DNA from: an uncultured Pseudomonadota bacterium
GTDB lineage: Bacteria > Pseudomonadota > Gammaproteobacteria > Methylococcales > Methylomonadaceae
Length of the DNA: 32,221 bases
Reading direction: 5' to 3'
Assembly (NCBI GenBank): GCA_903847275.1
Contig: CAINDC010000243.1
Location: 1 to 32,221 of the forward strand
Numbering within the stretch: the first letter of the stretch is position 1; every line of letters begins with the position of its first letter. The notes under the pieces were generated by a model. That model searched no databases. It saw only the letters and a program-made list of their open reading frames with translations, and was not told where the DNA came from. The position numbers and the translations under genes were made by a program. This document shows, piece by piece, positions 6,176 through 14,700 of this stretch.

Positions 6176-7031
6176 ACATTTCACTTTCTCAGCAATGGGA
6201 AGTCCGTGCGAATTACAAATTTATGCTGAAAATGAATCCATTGCTCAAAAAATCGCACAACAAATTATTGCCGATGTTTATCGTTTAGAACGTAAATACT
6301 CGCGTTATCGAGCAGATAGTTTTTTATCGGAAATTAACGAAGTAGCTGCGTCAGGCGGTTCGATTACAGTTGATGAAGAAACGGCTGGTTTATTAAATTA
6401 CGCTCAAACCTGTTACGAATTAAGCGATGGTTTGTTTGATATTACGTCGGGAATTTTGCGGCAAGCGTGGCGATTCGACTCCCCTGCCCTGCCCAACGAA
6501 AAAATAATTCAATCATTATTAGCAAAAATTGGCTGGCAAAAACTTCACTGGGAAAATTCAACCCTTACTTTTTCGCAGGCTGAAATGGAAATCGATTTTG
6601 GCGGTATCGTTAAAGAATATGCGGCGGATAGAGCGGCGACCTTGTGTTTGAATGCGGGGATTTTGCACGGAATCGTAAATTTAGGCGGTGACATAAAAAT
6701 TATTGGCGCACACCCTGACGGTAAACCGTGGCGCGTTGGCATTCAACATCCGCGTGATAAAACTAAAGTGTGGAAAACACTAAAATTAAAAACAGGAGCG
6801 TTAGCGAGTAGTGGCGATTATGAACGCTGCATGGTGATTGATGGCGTACGTTATGGGCATATTCTAAATCCGAAAACAGGTTATCCTGTGCGACATTTAG
6901 CGGCAGTTAGCGTGATAGCGGATTTATGCGTAGTAGCGGGAAGTGCCGCAACCATTGCAATGCTCAAAGAAAAAGAGGGTGAAAAATGGTTGAAGTCGCT
7001 TGGTTTGAAAAATTACACGTTTAAAAATTAA
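6165..7031 (+). CDS. ApbE-family FAD:protein FMN transferase without signal peptide
   Basis: ApbE enzymes attach FMN covalently to Thr/Ser of target proteins using FAD and Mg2+. The 288-residue product has MGSPCEL at the start (residues 11-17), IDFGGIVKEYAAD (143-155), NLGGD (172-176), GALASSGDYER, and GHILNPKTGYP around His232, all family landmarks. In the KEY stretch most relatives have K-G-x, so this looks like a divergent subgroup. Near the C terminus DLCVVAGSAATIAM replaces the usual DALSTA-type Mg site. Unlike most ApbE proteins it lacks a signal peptide or lipobox and should be cytoplasmic, although the genes before it encode exported proteins. Its ATG lies inside the 3' end of the barrel gene. 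No canonical D-x-x-[ST]-G-A-[ST] flavinylation motif is evident in the neighbouring products, so the target is unknown. Confidence 0.88.
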   Translation: MRFKHFTFSAMGSPCELQIYAENESIAQKIAQQIIADVYRLERKYSRYRADSFLSEINEVAASGGSITVDEETAGLLNYAQTCYELSDGLFDITSGILRQAWRFDSPALPNEKIIQSLLAKIGWQKLHWENSTLTFSQAEMEIDFGGIVKEYAADRAATLCLNAGILHGIVNLGGDIKIIGAHPDGKPWRVGIQHPRDKTKVWKTLKLKTGALASSGDYERCMVIDGVRYGHILNPKTGYPVRHLAAVSVIADLCVVAGSAATIAMLKEKEGEKWLKSLGLKNYTFKN

Positions 7032-7971
7032 CCACCACTTCTCCGCCTTGATTTCTAGCACTCACGATTTTGAATTGTAGCGGTATTTCGACAAAAGCAG
7101 CACGAGCGGATTCAACTAAACCTTCGGCAATTTCTTCACCTTCAATCAAACAAAAACCTGTCGGTCCCCACGACGTTTGACCAATCGCAACTGCCCCACA
7201 TTTTGCTAAAAATTGCATGGCTTTTTCTACATCGAGGCTTGTAAACACGCCGCCCTGTGCGGGTGAAAAATGTTCACCAACAGTCCGTTGTAATTCTGTA
7301 ATCACTTCACCAAAACGCGCTAAATCATTTTCTGCAACCGCTGGCAAAGCCTGCATCAATAATAAATAACTCAATCGTTCTGCTTCCAAGCGTGGAAATG
7401 GTGGTAAATTTTTAAACGCATGGATTTCTTGTTGACCATGTAATCCTTGTCCGCGTTGGTCGAAAACTAAAATGAATCGCCACGTTTCTGGAATATCAAA
7501 ATGTGCCAACATTGGTGGCGTAATCGTATTTTCACCACGTCCACCATCAACAACAAAACCACCCTGTTCAAAAATACCAATGCCAATACCAGAACGTAAA
7601 CCACGATCCATCGTGGCGGCAATATCTCGCACACTCAAACCCAAATTGTAAAACGCATTTAAACCAGCACCAACAGCCAAAGCCATTTGTGTGCCTGAAC
7701 CCAAGCCAATGTGTTCGGGAATTGCAGAGATAATTTCAATTTGAACATTTGTGGAAACGTTAAAGGTTTCACAAAAAGCGATTAAACATTTTTCGGCTCG
7801 TTTATTAGTGACAATTTTTTCTTTCGCAGGAGTAATGACTAATTCTGTCACAGGTTCATCTAATGCCACACCGATGCTGCCAAAATGTCGTCCTAACGCG
7901 CCACTCAAATCTAAAAAACCCATGTGTAAACGTGCAGGTGCGATAACAGAAACAGAAGAAAATGAAGTCAT
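7021..7971 (-). CDS. Beta-ribofuranosylaminobenzene 5'-phosphate (beta-RFAP) synthase
   Basis: This 316-residue enzyme belongs to the GHMP-kinase-like family of beta-RFAP synthases, which condense p-hydroxybenzoate or p-aminobenzoate with PRPP at the first committed step of methanopterin synthesis. Visible features are APARLHMGFLDLSG at the N terminus, IGLGSGTQMAL (88-98) as the GHMP loop, RSGIGIGIFEQGGFVVDGG, QRGQGLHG and IGQTSWGPTGFCL. In bacteria this gene marks organisms that oxidise formaldehyde via H4MPT, chiefly methylotrophs, and it matches the cyclohydrolase at the other end of the window. It converges on the apbE-like gene with an 11-bp tail-to-tail overlap, so no terminator separates them. 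The start was taken at MTSFSSVSVIAPARLH; no strong ribosome site is visible. Confidence 0.92.
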   Translation of the reverse strand: MTSFSSVSVIAPARLHMGFLDLSGALGRHFGSIGVALDEPVTELVITPAKEKIVTNKRAEKCLIAFCETFNVSTNVQIEIISAIPEHIGLGSGTQMALAVGAGLNAFYNLGLSVRDIAATMDRGLRSGIGIGIFEQGGFVVDGGRGENTITPPMLAHFDIPETWRFILVFDQRGQGLHGQQEIHAFKNLPPFPRLEAERLSYLLLMQALPAVAENDLARFGEVITELQRTVGEHFSPAQGGVFTSLDVEKAMQFLAKCGAVAIGQTSWGPTGFCLIEGEEIAEGLVESARAAFVEIPLQFKIVSARNQGGEVVVNF

Positions 7972-8090
7972 GTGTAACCAGTAAAAAATAAAGAATGATG
8001 CAAAGATAGCAGATTCTGGAATTATTGAAAGTGCGTTGTTAACACGTCCATAAACCCAGATGACAGTGCGTTAATGTGCAATTTTTATTG

Positions 8091-8099
8091 TGCTACAAT
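8091..8099 (+). promoter_or_regulatory. Extended -10 promoter element (TGCTACAAT)
   Basis: TGC-TACAAT has a TGn extension followed by a -10 box with one mismatch to TATAAT, 35 bases before the ATG at 8135. The -35 region (TTAATG at 8071-8076, spacing 17) is poor, as is common for extended -10 promoters. It is the most convincing sigma70-type element in the divergent spacer 7972-8134. Confidence 0.5.
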
Positions 8100-8134
8100 T
8101 CGCGCCTCACTTAACCTTCTTAAAATTGTGACCT

Positions 8135-8584
8135 ATGAACAAAATGAGCAAGAAAAAAATTTTTGCATTATTTGCAGCGGTAATTGCTTTAGTAGTTTTT
8201 CAACGTGAATTATTGATTCCAATGGCAAAAGAAGCTGCAAAGTCTGATTTATTTCTAATCGAAAGCAAAGATCAAGGCAGCATGATTACGCAATCGAATG
8301 AAATGACACAGTTTGCGTTCCAACATTGCAACACACATCTCAAAGCCGATTTAGACCCAAAAACGACAGTGGTATTGCCAGAAAAACCGTTGAATGCGTG
8401 GAGTTTAGGAAATTATGAATATGTTGTTAGTGCAGAAGCAGACGTTACGCACGAAAATTCAGCCCCTAAAAAACATAAATATGTGTGTCGAATTAGTTAT
8501 AAAAATGGCGATGATATAAGTGGCGGTAAAGATTTTGAGAATTGGTCATTAGACGGATTGTCTAAAGTGGATGACGAAAAATAA
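8135..8584 (+). CDS. Hypothetical membrane-anchored protein
   Basis: The 149-residue product is not recognised. It begins with a positive N terminus (MNKMSKKK) and one hydrophobic helix (about residues 9-23, IFALFAAVIALVVF). It lacks a good signal-peptidase site, so it is probably a single-pass inner-membrane anchor with the rest in the periplasm. The soluble part contains two Cys (QHCNTH and YVCRISY) that may pair, a strand-rich stretch NYEYVVSAEADVTHEN, and a charged tail. It stands alone, with a promoter-like element upstream and a hairpin just downstream, so it is probably transcribed as a single gene. Alternating hydrophobic strands suggest a small beta domain. No function is proposed. 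Confidence 0.7.
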   Translation: MNKMSKKKIFALFAAVIALVVFQRELLIPMAKEAAKSDLFLIESKDQGSMITQSNEMTQFAFQHCNTHLKADLDPKTTVVLPEKPLNAWSLGNYEYVVSAEADVTHENSAPKKHKYVCRISYKNGDDISGGKDFENWSLDGLSKVDDEK

Positions 8585-8591
8585 TCATGAC

Positions 8592-8614
8592 GAGACGCAG
8601 AAATTTTGCGTCTC
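8592..8614. terminator. Perfect 8-bp hairpin between convergent genes, probable terminator
   Basis: GAGACGCA (8592-8599) pairs perfectly with TGCGTCTC (8607-8614) across a seven-base loop. It lies between the stop of the anchored protein (8584) and the stop of epmA on the other strand (8616). Neither side has a long T-run, so termination may be weak or Rho-assisted, or the hairpin may protect 3' ends in both directions. Confidence 0.5.
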
Positions 8615-8615
8615 A

Positions 8616-9584
8616 TTAAGCGTGTGAAATATCAAAACTTAACACATCAGCAATCGTTTGCGAATTCGCCAATACCATCAAAATTCTATCCAAACCCAAC
8701 GCAATGCCTGAGCAATCGGGCAAACCGTTTTTCAGCGCAGCGAGTAATCGTTTATCTTTTTCTACTTTTGGTAAATTATTTTGCTTTCTGATTTCAATTT
8801 CAGCATCAAAACGCCTATTTTGTTCTTCTGCATCGCTAAGTTCGTGAAAACCGTTGCCCAATTCAATGCCGTTGATAAAGACTTCTACACGCTCTGTGAT
8901 TAACGGATTTTTAGCATTTAAACGCGCTAATGATGATTGACACGCGGGATAACCATAAACCAAACACAGCTCATTTTTACCCAAATGTGGTTGAACACAA
9001 AAACTAAACAAAAAATCTAACCACAGCGCGTGATTTTCGCCACAAATCGAAATTGCATCGGACAAATGTTCGCGTTTAGCAAAAGCAGAATAATCCTCAA
9101 ACGAAAAAACGAGTGCGTTCAAACCCGTAAATTGCTCGAAAACGTTTTGATAACTGATGCGTTGTGGCTTTTTTAACCTGCCATCAAATAAAATATCGAA
9201 CAACAATTCCACTTCATTCATCAATTCTGCCAAATCAAAATCAACCCGATACCATTCTAAAATCGTAAATTCTGGATTGTGAAAACGTCCTGCTTCACCA
9301 TTCCGAAAGGCTTTGCAGATTTGAAAAATTGAACCACTACCTGCTGCCAATAATCGTTTCATGGCAAATTCAGGCGACGTTTGTAAAAATAATAGTTGTG
9401 AATGTGGAGGCGTTTCGTAATTTGACGTAAAAAAAGCGAGTTGTGGATCCGTGCCACTCGCGTGACTAAGTAACGGTGTTTCTACTTCCAACACATTTCG
9501 TTCCACAAAAAAAACGCGAATACGTTGTAGCATTCGCGCTCTTAATTGCAATAATTCAATCGAACAACTTTCTGAATTTTGCAC
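8616..9584 (-). CDS. epmA: EF-P--(R)-beta-lysine ligase (EpmA/PoxA/GenX)
   Basis: EpmA is a truncated class II lysyl-tRNA-synthetase homologue that ligates (R)-beta-lysine to the conserved Lys of elongation factor P. Landmarks are FFVERNVLEVETPLLSHASG (motif 1 region), FRNGEAGRFHNPEFTILEWY (motif 2), GIELGNGFHELSD, and GIALGLDRILM (motif 3). There is no tRNA anticodon-binding domain, which separates it from LysS. I place the start at GTG 9584, seven bases after the efp stop, giving 322 residues, near the usual length of about 325. A longer frame would overlap efp by more than 40 bases. The gene follows efp on the same strand, pairing enzyme and substrate. The partner lysine aminomutase EpmB is not in this window. 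Confidence 0.93.
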   Translation of the reverse strand: MQNSESCSIELLQLRARMLQRIRVFFVERNVLEVETPLLSHASGTDPQLAFFTSNYETPPHSQLLFLQTSPEFAMKRLLAAGSGSIFQICKAFRNGEAGRFHNPEFTILEWYRVDFDLAELMNEVELLFDILFDGRLKKPQRISYQNVFEQFTGLNALVFSFEDYSAFAKREHLSDAISICGENHALWLDFLFSFCVQPHLGKNELCLVYGYPACQSSLARLNAKNPLITERVEVFINGIELGNGFHELSDAEEQNRRFDAEIEIRKQNNLPKVEKDKRLLAALKNGLPDCSGIALGLDRILMVLANSQTIADVLSFDISHA

Positions 9585-9591
9585 GGCAATT

Positions 9592-10161
9592 TTATTCTTT
9601 GACGCGAGAAATATATTCACCCGTGCGAGTATCAACTTTAATTACTTCGTTTTGTGCCACAAATAACGGAACACGAACGACTGCGCCTGTTGATAATCTG
9701 GCTGGTTTACCACCGCCGCCTGATGTATCACCACGCACGCCTGGATCAGTTTCAACAATTTCTAATTCCACGAAATTTCCTGGTGTCACGGCTAATGGCG
9801 CATCATTCCACAATGTGACGGTACACATATCTTGATCTTTTAACCACAAGCCTGCATCGCCAACCACTTTCGCATCGGCTTGATATTGTTCAAATGTATT
9901 CTGATCCATAAAATGACGATAATCACCGTCGTTATAAAGATATTGCATTTCAACATCCATCACGTCTGCGCCTTCCAACGATTCGCCAGATTTAAATGTG
10001 CGCTCAATAACCCGACCTGTTTTTAAATTACGGATTTTGACACGGTTAAATGCTTGCCCTTTACCAGGTTTCACAAATTCGTTTTCGATAATCGCGCATG
10101 GGTCGTTATCTAACATGATTTTCAAGCCAGATCTAAATTCATTGGTGCTATAAACTGCCAT
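9592..10161 (-). CDS. efp: Translation elongation factor P
   Basis: EF-P binds the ribosome between the P and E sites and relieves stalling at consecutive prolines. The 189-residue protein has the full three-domain length. The modified residue is visible as Lys34 in [10 protein letters not shown], and the C-terminal OB domains end with the RTGEYISRV stretch. Presence of Lys34 and of epmA immediately downstream indicates beta-lysylation rather than rhamnosylation. GAGGA lies a few bases upstream of ATG, and a -10-like TATAAT lies about 35 bases upstream, so efp probably starts a two-gene efp-epmA operon on the minus strand. Confidence 0.97.
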   Translation of the reverse strand: MAVYSTNEFRSGLKIMLDNDPCAIIENEFVKPGKGQAFNRVKIRNLKTGRVIERTFKSGESLEGADVMDVEMQYLYNDGDYRHFMDQNTFEQYQADAKVVGDAGLWLKDQDMCTVTLWNDAPLAVTPGNFVELEIVETDPGVRGDTSGGGGKPARLSTGAVVRVPLFVAQNEVIKVDTRTGEYISRVKE

Positions 10162-10195
10162 TTTGTCCTCAAAAGATTAAACAAGTTAAAGCATC

Positions 10196-10224
10196 ATTAT
10201 AATGGTTCAGGTTCTATCCTAAAA
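10196..10224 (-). promoter_or_regulatory. Probable sigma70 promoter of efp-epmA
   Basis: On the minus strand a perfect TATAAT (+ strand 10196-10201) lies about 35 bases before the efp ATG. A -35 at 17 bases is TTTTAG (10219-10224), a poor match. The -10 box is convincing, the -35 is not. Confidence 0.45.
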
Positions 10225-10280
10225 ACTTTAAAATCCAAAAAATACGGATATTACACGCCATTATTATTTGCTTGAAAATT

Positions 10281-10318
10281 GGTTCACAAAAAGATTAACG
10301 ACTTCTACTGCGTGAACC
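10281..10318 (-). terminator. Long-loop hairpin over the rhlE stop codon, possible terminator
   Basis: GGTTCAC (10281-10287) and GTGAACC (10312-10318) are perfect inverted repeats on either side of the rhlE stop. On the minus strand the downstream arm is followed by AATTTTC, a weak T-run. The 24-base loop is long for an intrinsic terminator, so the role is uncertain. Confidence 0.3.
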
Positions 10319-11593
10319 TTGCGTTTTAGGACGCGCATTCGGTGCTTGATTTCTAGCAACGTAACCTTTCTTATCAGAGGGTTTTGTATGACGTAAATCT
10401 TTCTTCGCGCCATCTTTCACGACGACTTTTTTCGGCATATCGGCGACTTTTAACGACACCACTTCATAACCTGTATCAGCAACTTGTGGCAAATGACGTT
10501 TCAATAATTTTTCAATTTCAAATAATAATTGTGATTCTTCAGGTGAAACTAACGAAATTGCTGCACCACTCGAACCCGCACGACCTGTACGTCCGATGCG
10601 ATGAATATAATCTTCAGGCACTTGCGGCAAATCATAGTTCACAACGTGCGGTAAATTATCGATGTCCAAACCGCGTGCCGCAATATCTGTCGCCACTAAA
10701 ACAGACACTTTTCCATTTTTGAAAAAATCTAATGCTTTAGTGCGTGCGCCTTGTGATTTATCACCATGCAAGGCAGCTGAACGAATTCCGTCCATCGTTA
10801 ATTGTTTTTCCAAACGATCCGCGCCATGTTTTGTACGAACAAAAACCAACACTTGTTTCCAATTATTACTGCCAATCAAATACGAAAGCAAAGCACGTTT
10901 ATTTTCTTTTGCGATGCCATAAACTAATTCGGAAACATTTTCAGACGTGATATTCGGTTTCGCTACTTCAACGGCAATAGGATTATTTAATAACTGTGCA
11001 GCAAGTGCTTTGATTTCTGATGAATAAGTGGCTGAAAATAACAATGTTTGACGCTGTTTTGGCAAATTGCCACAAATACGTTTGATGTCTGGCAAAAAGC
11101 CCATGTCTAACATTCTGTCAGCTTCATCGAGAACCAACATTTCGACGTTATTCAAATTGATATGGCGTTCGTGCATGTGATCGCACAAACGTCCCGTGGT
11201 CGCCACCACAATATCGCAACCGCGTTGTAATTGGCGAATTTGCATATTGATACTCGCACCACCGATAATAACCTCTGTGACCAACGGCAAATGTGCGCCA
11301 TACGTTTTAATACTTTCATAAACTTGCGCCGCGAGTTCACGAGTTGGCACGATAACTAATGCGCGAATGCGTCGTGGTTTTTGATGCGGATCATGATTTT
11401 CCATTAAGCGTTGCAACAATGGCAACGTGAAACCAGCGGTTTTACCCGTGCCAGTTTGTGCGCCCGCTAAAACATCTTTGCCAGCGAGAATATGGGGAAT
11501 GGCTTGTTTTTGTACGGGGGTTGGCGTGGTGTAACCTTGGGTACTGATGGCCTTTAATAATTCTTCGTTTAAGCCGAGTGCTTCAAAACTCAT
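10295..11593 (-). CDS. rhlE: DEAD-box ATP-dependent RNA helicase, RhlE type
   Basis: I chose ATG 11593 (432 residues) because [16 protein letters not shown] is the normal N terminus of this family and AAAGAGA lies a few bases before it. All helicase motifs are present: Q motif GYTTPTPVQ (20-28), Walker [11 protein letters not shown] (43-52), PTRELA, DEAD (156-159), [24 protein letters not shown], and [10 protein letters not shown]. The C-terminal 50 residues are basic and Lys/Arg-rich, ending in SRSRSR, as in RNA-binding tails. RhlE proteins remodel rRNA and mRNA, with roles in ribosome assembly and cold growth. The gene is divergent from the large hybrid kinase, with about 200 bp between the starts. 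Confidence 0.92.
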   Translation of the reverse strand: MSFEALGLNEELLKAISTQGYTTPTPVQKQAIPHILAGKDVLAGAQTGTGKTAGFTLPLLQRLMENHDPHQKPRRIRALVIVPTRELAAQVYESIKTYGAHLPLVTEVIIGGASINMQIRQLQRGCDIVVATTGRLCDHMHERHINLNNVEMLVLDEADRMLDMGFLPDIKRICGNLPKQRQTLLFSATYSSEIKALAAQLLNNPIAVEVAKPNITSENVSELVYGIAKENKRALLSYLIGSNNWKQVLVFVRTKHGADRLEKQLTMDGIRSAALHGDKSQGARTKALDFFKNGKVSVLVATDIAARGLDIDNLPHVVNYDLPQVPEDYIHRIGRTGRAGSSGAAISLVSPEESQLLFEIEKLLKRHLPQVADTGYEVVSLKVADMPKKVVVKDGAKKDLRHTKPSDKKGYVARNQAPNARPKTQGSRSRSR

Positions 11594-11798
11594 GTAAAAT
11601 CTCTTTGTAATAAAAATAAAAATGAAATGGATAGCAATAATATAACACAAGGCTCATAAGGGTTTGATGTTAAAAGTAAGATAGCGAAAATGAGCCTAAC
11701 TTTTTATTCAGATTACTATTAAAATATGGGATACAAATTGTAAGCGACCATTAAAGTCACCTTTTAAAATTATTCACTAAATTTTGGAATAGCCATAT

Positions 11799-14700
11799 AT
11801 GTTCACCACACGCCTTCAAACTAAATTATTTGCAGCCTTTTTAATTTTGCTGCTAATGAGTTCTGTCACCACGTTTATTGCGGTATCACAATTAGACACC
11901 GAGAATTTACGTTCATGGTTATTCTTAATGCTAGGCGTGTCGTGGCTATTTGGTATTGGTTTTACGTTTTTAATTTCTAACACACTAAAGCAACGCATCA
12001 ACATCGTTACCGAGCAAACTAATTCTATTCTTCAAGGAAATTTGAAATCGCTAGATCAAGAAATCAATGGCGATGATGACGATGAATTTGTTGTCATTAC
12101 GCAGAAGAATTTCAAAATTTCACAAATTTTGTTTTTCTTATTGCAAGATTTAGAAAGTCTTGCTCAAGCGTCACGAGATGGAAAATTGCAGCAACGTCTT
12201 GAAATGGATAAATATCAAGGCGATTGGAAGCTAATTGCGTCAACGGTCAATACGTTATTAGATGCAGCAACCCGCCCGATTGACGCGCAAGCAGCCGTTT
12301 TACAAAAAATGGCGGAAGGCGTATTGAATACACACATCACGGATAATTTTAAAGGTGAACATAATCGCATTAAAGATGCGGTGAATCGTATTGCAGATAT
12401 TGCGGCGAATGTGATGCACGAATTTGATTCGTTATTATCAGATTTTGAAGCGGGTGATTTTGCACGTCGAGCGACAACAGAAGGTTATGACGGTGATTGG
12501 AATACCATTTTAGCGGGTGTGAATCGCATATTGGGCATTGTTCATCAATCGACACAAGAAGTTCAAACGCAAAATTGGATTAAAACAGGTTTGGCGGAAT
12601 TATCAGGGCGTATTCGTGGTGATATGTCGTTAAATGATTTGGCATATCAAGTGGCTTCTTACATCGCGGTTTATACCAATGCACAAATTGGCGCGTTGTA
12701 TTTGTGGAATGAATCTGATGAACGTCTACATTTGACGGGCAGTTACGCTTACGAATTCCGAAAAAATTTATCTCAATCTTTTGCATTAGGTGAAAGTTTG
12801 GTTGGGCAAGCCGCGTTAGAAAAACAAATAATTGTTGTCAGTGATTTACCCGAAGATTATGTTCGCATTTCATCGGGAATTGGTGGAATAAAAGCTCGCA
12901 GCACCATCGTTGTACCGATTTTGCACGAAGGCAATATCAAAGGCGTTTTGGAATTGGGCAGTTTGACTGAATTTAGCAAAGAAACGCTCGATTTGTTGCG
13001 CCTTTATTCTGACACCATCGGCATGGCGGTTGTTGTGGCAGAATCAGCAGTCACAACGAGATTTTTGTTAAAACAAGCTCAAGAACAATCCGAAAAACTA
13101 AAATCACAACAAGAAGAATTGCAACAATATAACGAAGAGCTAGAAGAGCAAACACAAGCCTTACAAGAAAATGAATTGGCATTAAAAATTCAGCAAGAAG
13201 AATTGCAACAATCGAACGAAGAATTAGAAGAGCAAACACAAGCATTACAAGCCAGTGAATCGCAGTTGATAAAACAACAAGAAGAATTAGAACAAAGTAA
13301 TCAAGCGTTAGAAGAACAAACGCAAGCCTTGCAAGCCAGTGAAGCACAGTTGAAATTACAACAAGATGAGCTGCAACAAACCAATGAAGAATTAATTGAT
13401 CGTACTGAAGCGTTAGAACAACAGCGCGACAAAGTAGAGCAAAAAAATAATCTACTCAAAGCGGCGCAAGATGATTTAACGCGCAGAGCGGAAGAATTGG
13501 CGATTACGTCAAAATACAAAAGCGAATTCTTAGCCAATATGAGCCATGAATTACGCACGCCATTGAATTCGATGTTGTTGCTTTCGCGTTCGTTGTCTGA
13601 CAATCGTGAAGGCAATTTAAACGAAAAACAGGTTCAATCGGCACGAGTGGTTTATCAAAGCGGTAATGATTTATTGAGCATCATTAACGATATTTTAGAT
13701 TTGTCTAAAATCGAATCAGGTCACGAATTGGCAATTATGGAAACGGTGCCGCTCGATGAGGTTATCTCGCAAACTGAGGGACTTTATCGCCCCGTTGCGG
13801 CGGATAAAGGATTGGAATTCATTGTTGATGTTGCGGAAAACACACCCAAAGATTTGTACACCGACCGTCAACGATTAGGGCAAATTTTACGCAATTTGTT
13901 ATCCAATGCGTTTAAATTTACAGAACGCGGTTCAGTTTCGTTGAGCGTTTGGATTCCTGATTCCTTCACCGATAAATATGCCAATATGTTAGCGATTAGC
14001 GTCGCAGATACTGGCGTGGGTATTCCAGAAGATAAACAATTAGCCATTTGGGAAGCGTTTCAACAAGCCGATGGTTCAATTAGTCGTCAATACGGTGGCA
14101 CAGGTTTGGGATTAACCATTTCGCGTGAATTAACTCGTTTATTGGGTGGTGAAATTCAAGTGGAATCTGAGTTAAATGTAGGCAGTCGATTCACACTTTA
14201 TCTTCCGTTGAATGGCATAAATATCAGCACAAATGAAATATCTGCTGAAAAATTAGTCGTTCCAGCGATTAACGAGGCATTTGAACAGATAAAGAAAAAA
14301 GCGGTTCAAAATCGCCCCGTGGTTAGAATTTCTGATGACCGCGAAACATTAGCTAGCGATGATTGTGTGATATTGATTGTCGAAGATGATTCTATTTTTG
14401 CCGAAGTATTAGCGGGTTTATGCCACAAAAATGGCTATCAATATCTCGCGGCGGCTTCTGCTGAGGAAGCGTTGAATTTATTGGCAAGTTACAACATTAT
14501 CGGCATTTTCTTAGATATGTTATTGCCTGAAAAAGACGGTCTATTTTTATTGACGCACATCAAAGAAAACTTAGATAAAGCGCATATTCCGATTTATGTT
14601 ATGTCGGCGGATTCGAGTTACAGCGATGTCATTTCACACGGGGCATTGGGCTTCTTAACAAAACCCGTCACAGAAGAAGAATTGGAAAAAGCCTTTGAAT

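Noticed and set aside
9585-9635. Longer epmA frame overlapping the end of efp
   Set aside because: The extra 17 residues are not like the family; GTG 9584 gives the normal EpmA length.
13107-13442. Tandem repeats considered as a CRISPR-like or non-coding array
   Set aside because: Unit length is a multiple of three, the frame is open throughout, and the units are heptad coiled coils with no spacers.
13051-13615. Long minus-strand open frames opposite the coiled-coil region of the hybrid kinase
   Set aside because: They mirror the repeated GAA/CAA codons of the repeats, giving Leu/Val-rich nonsense with no ribosome site.
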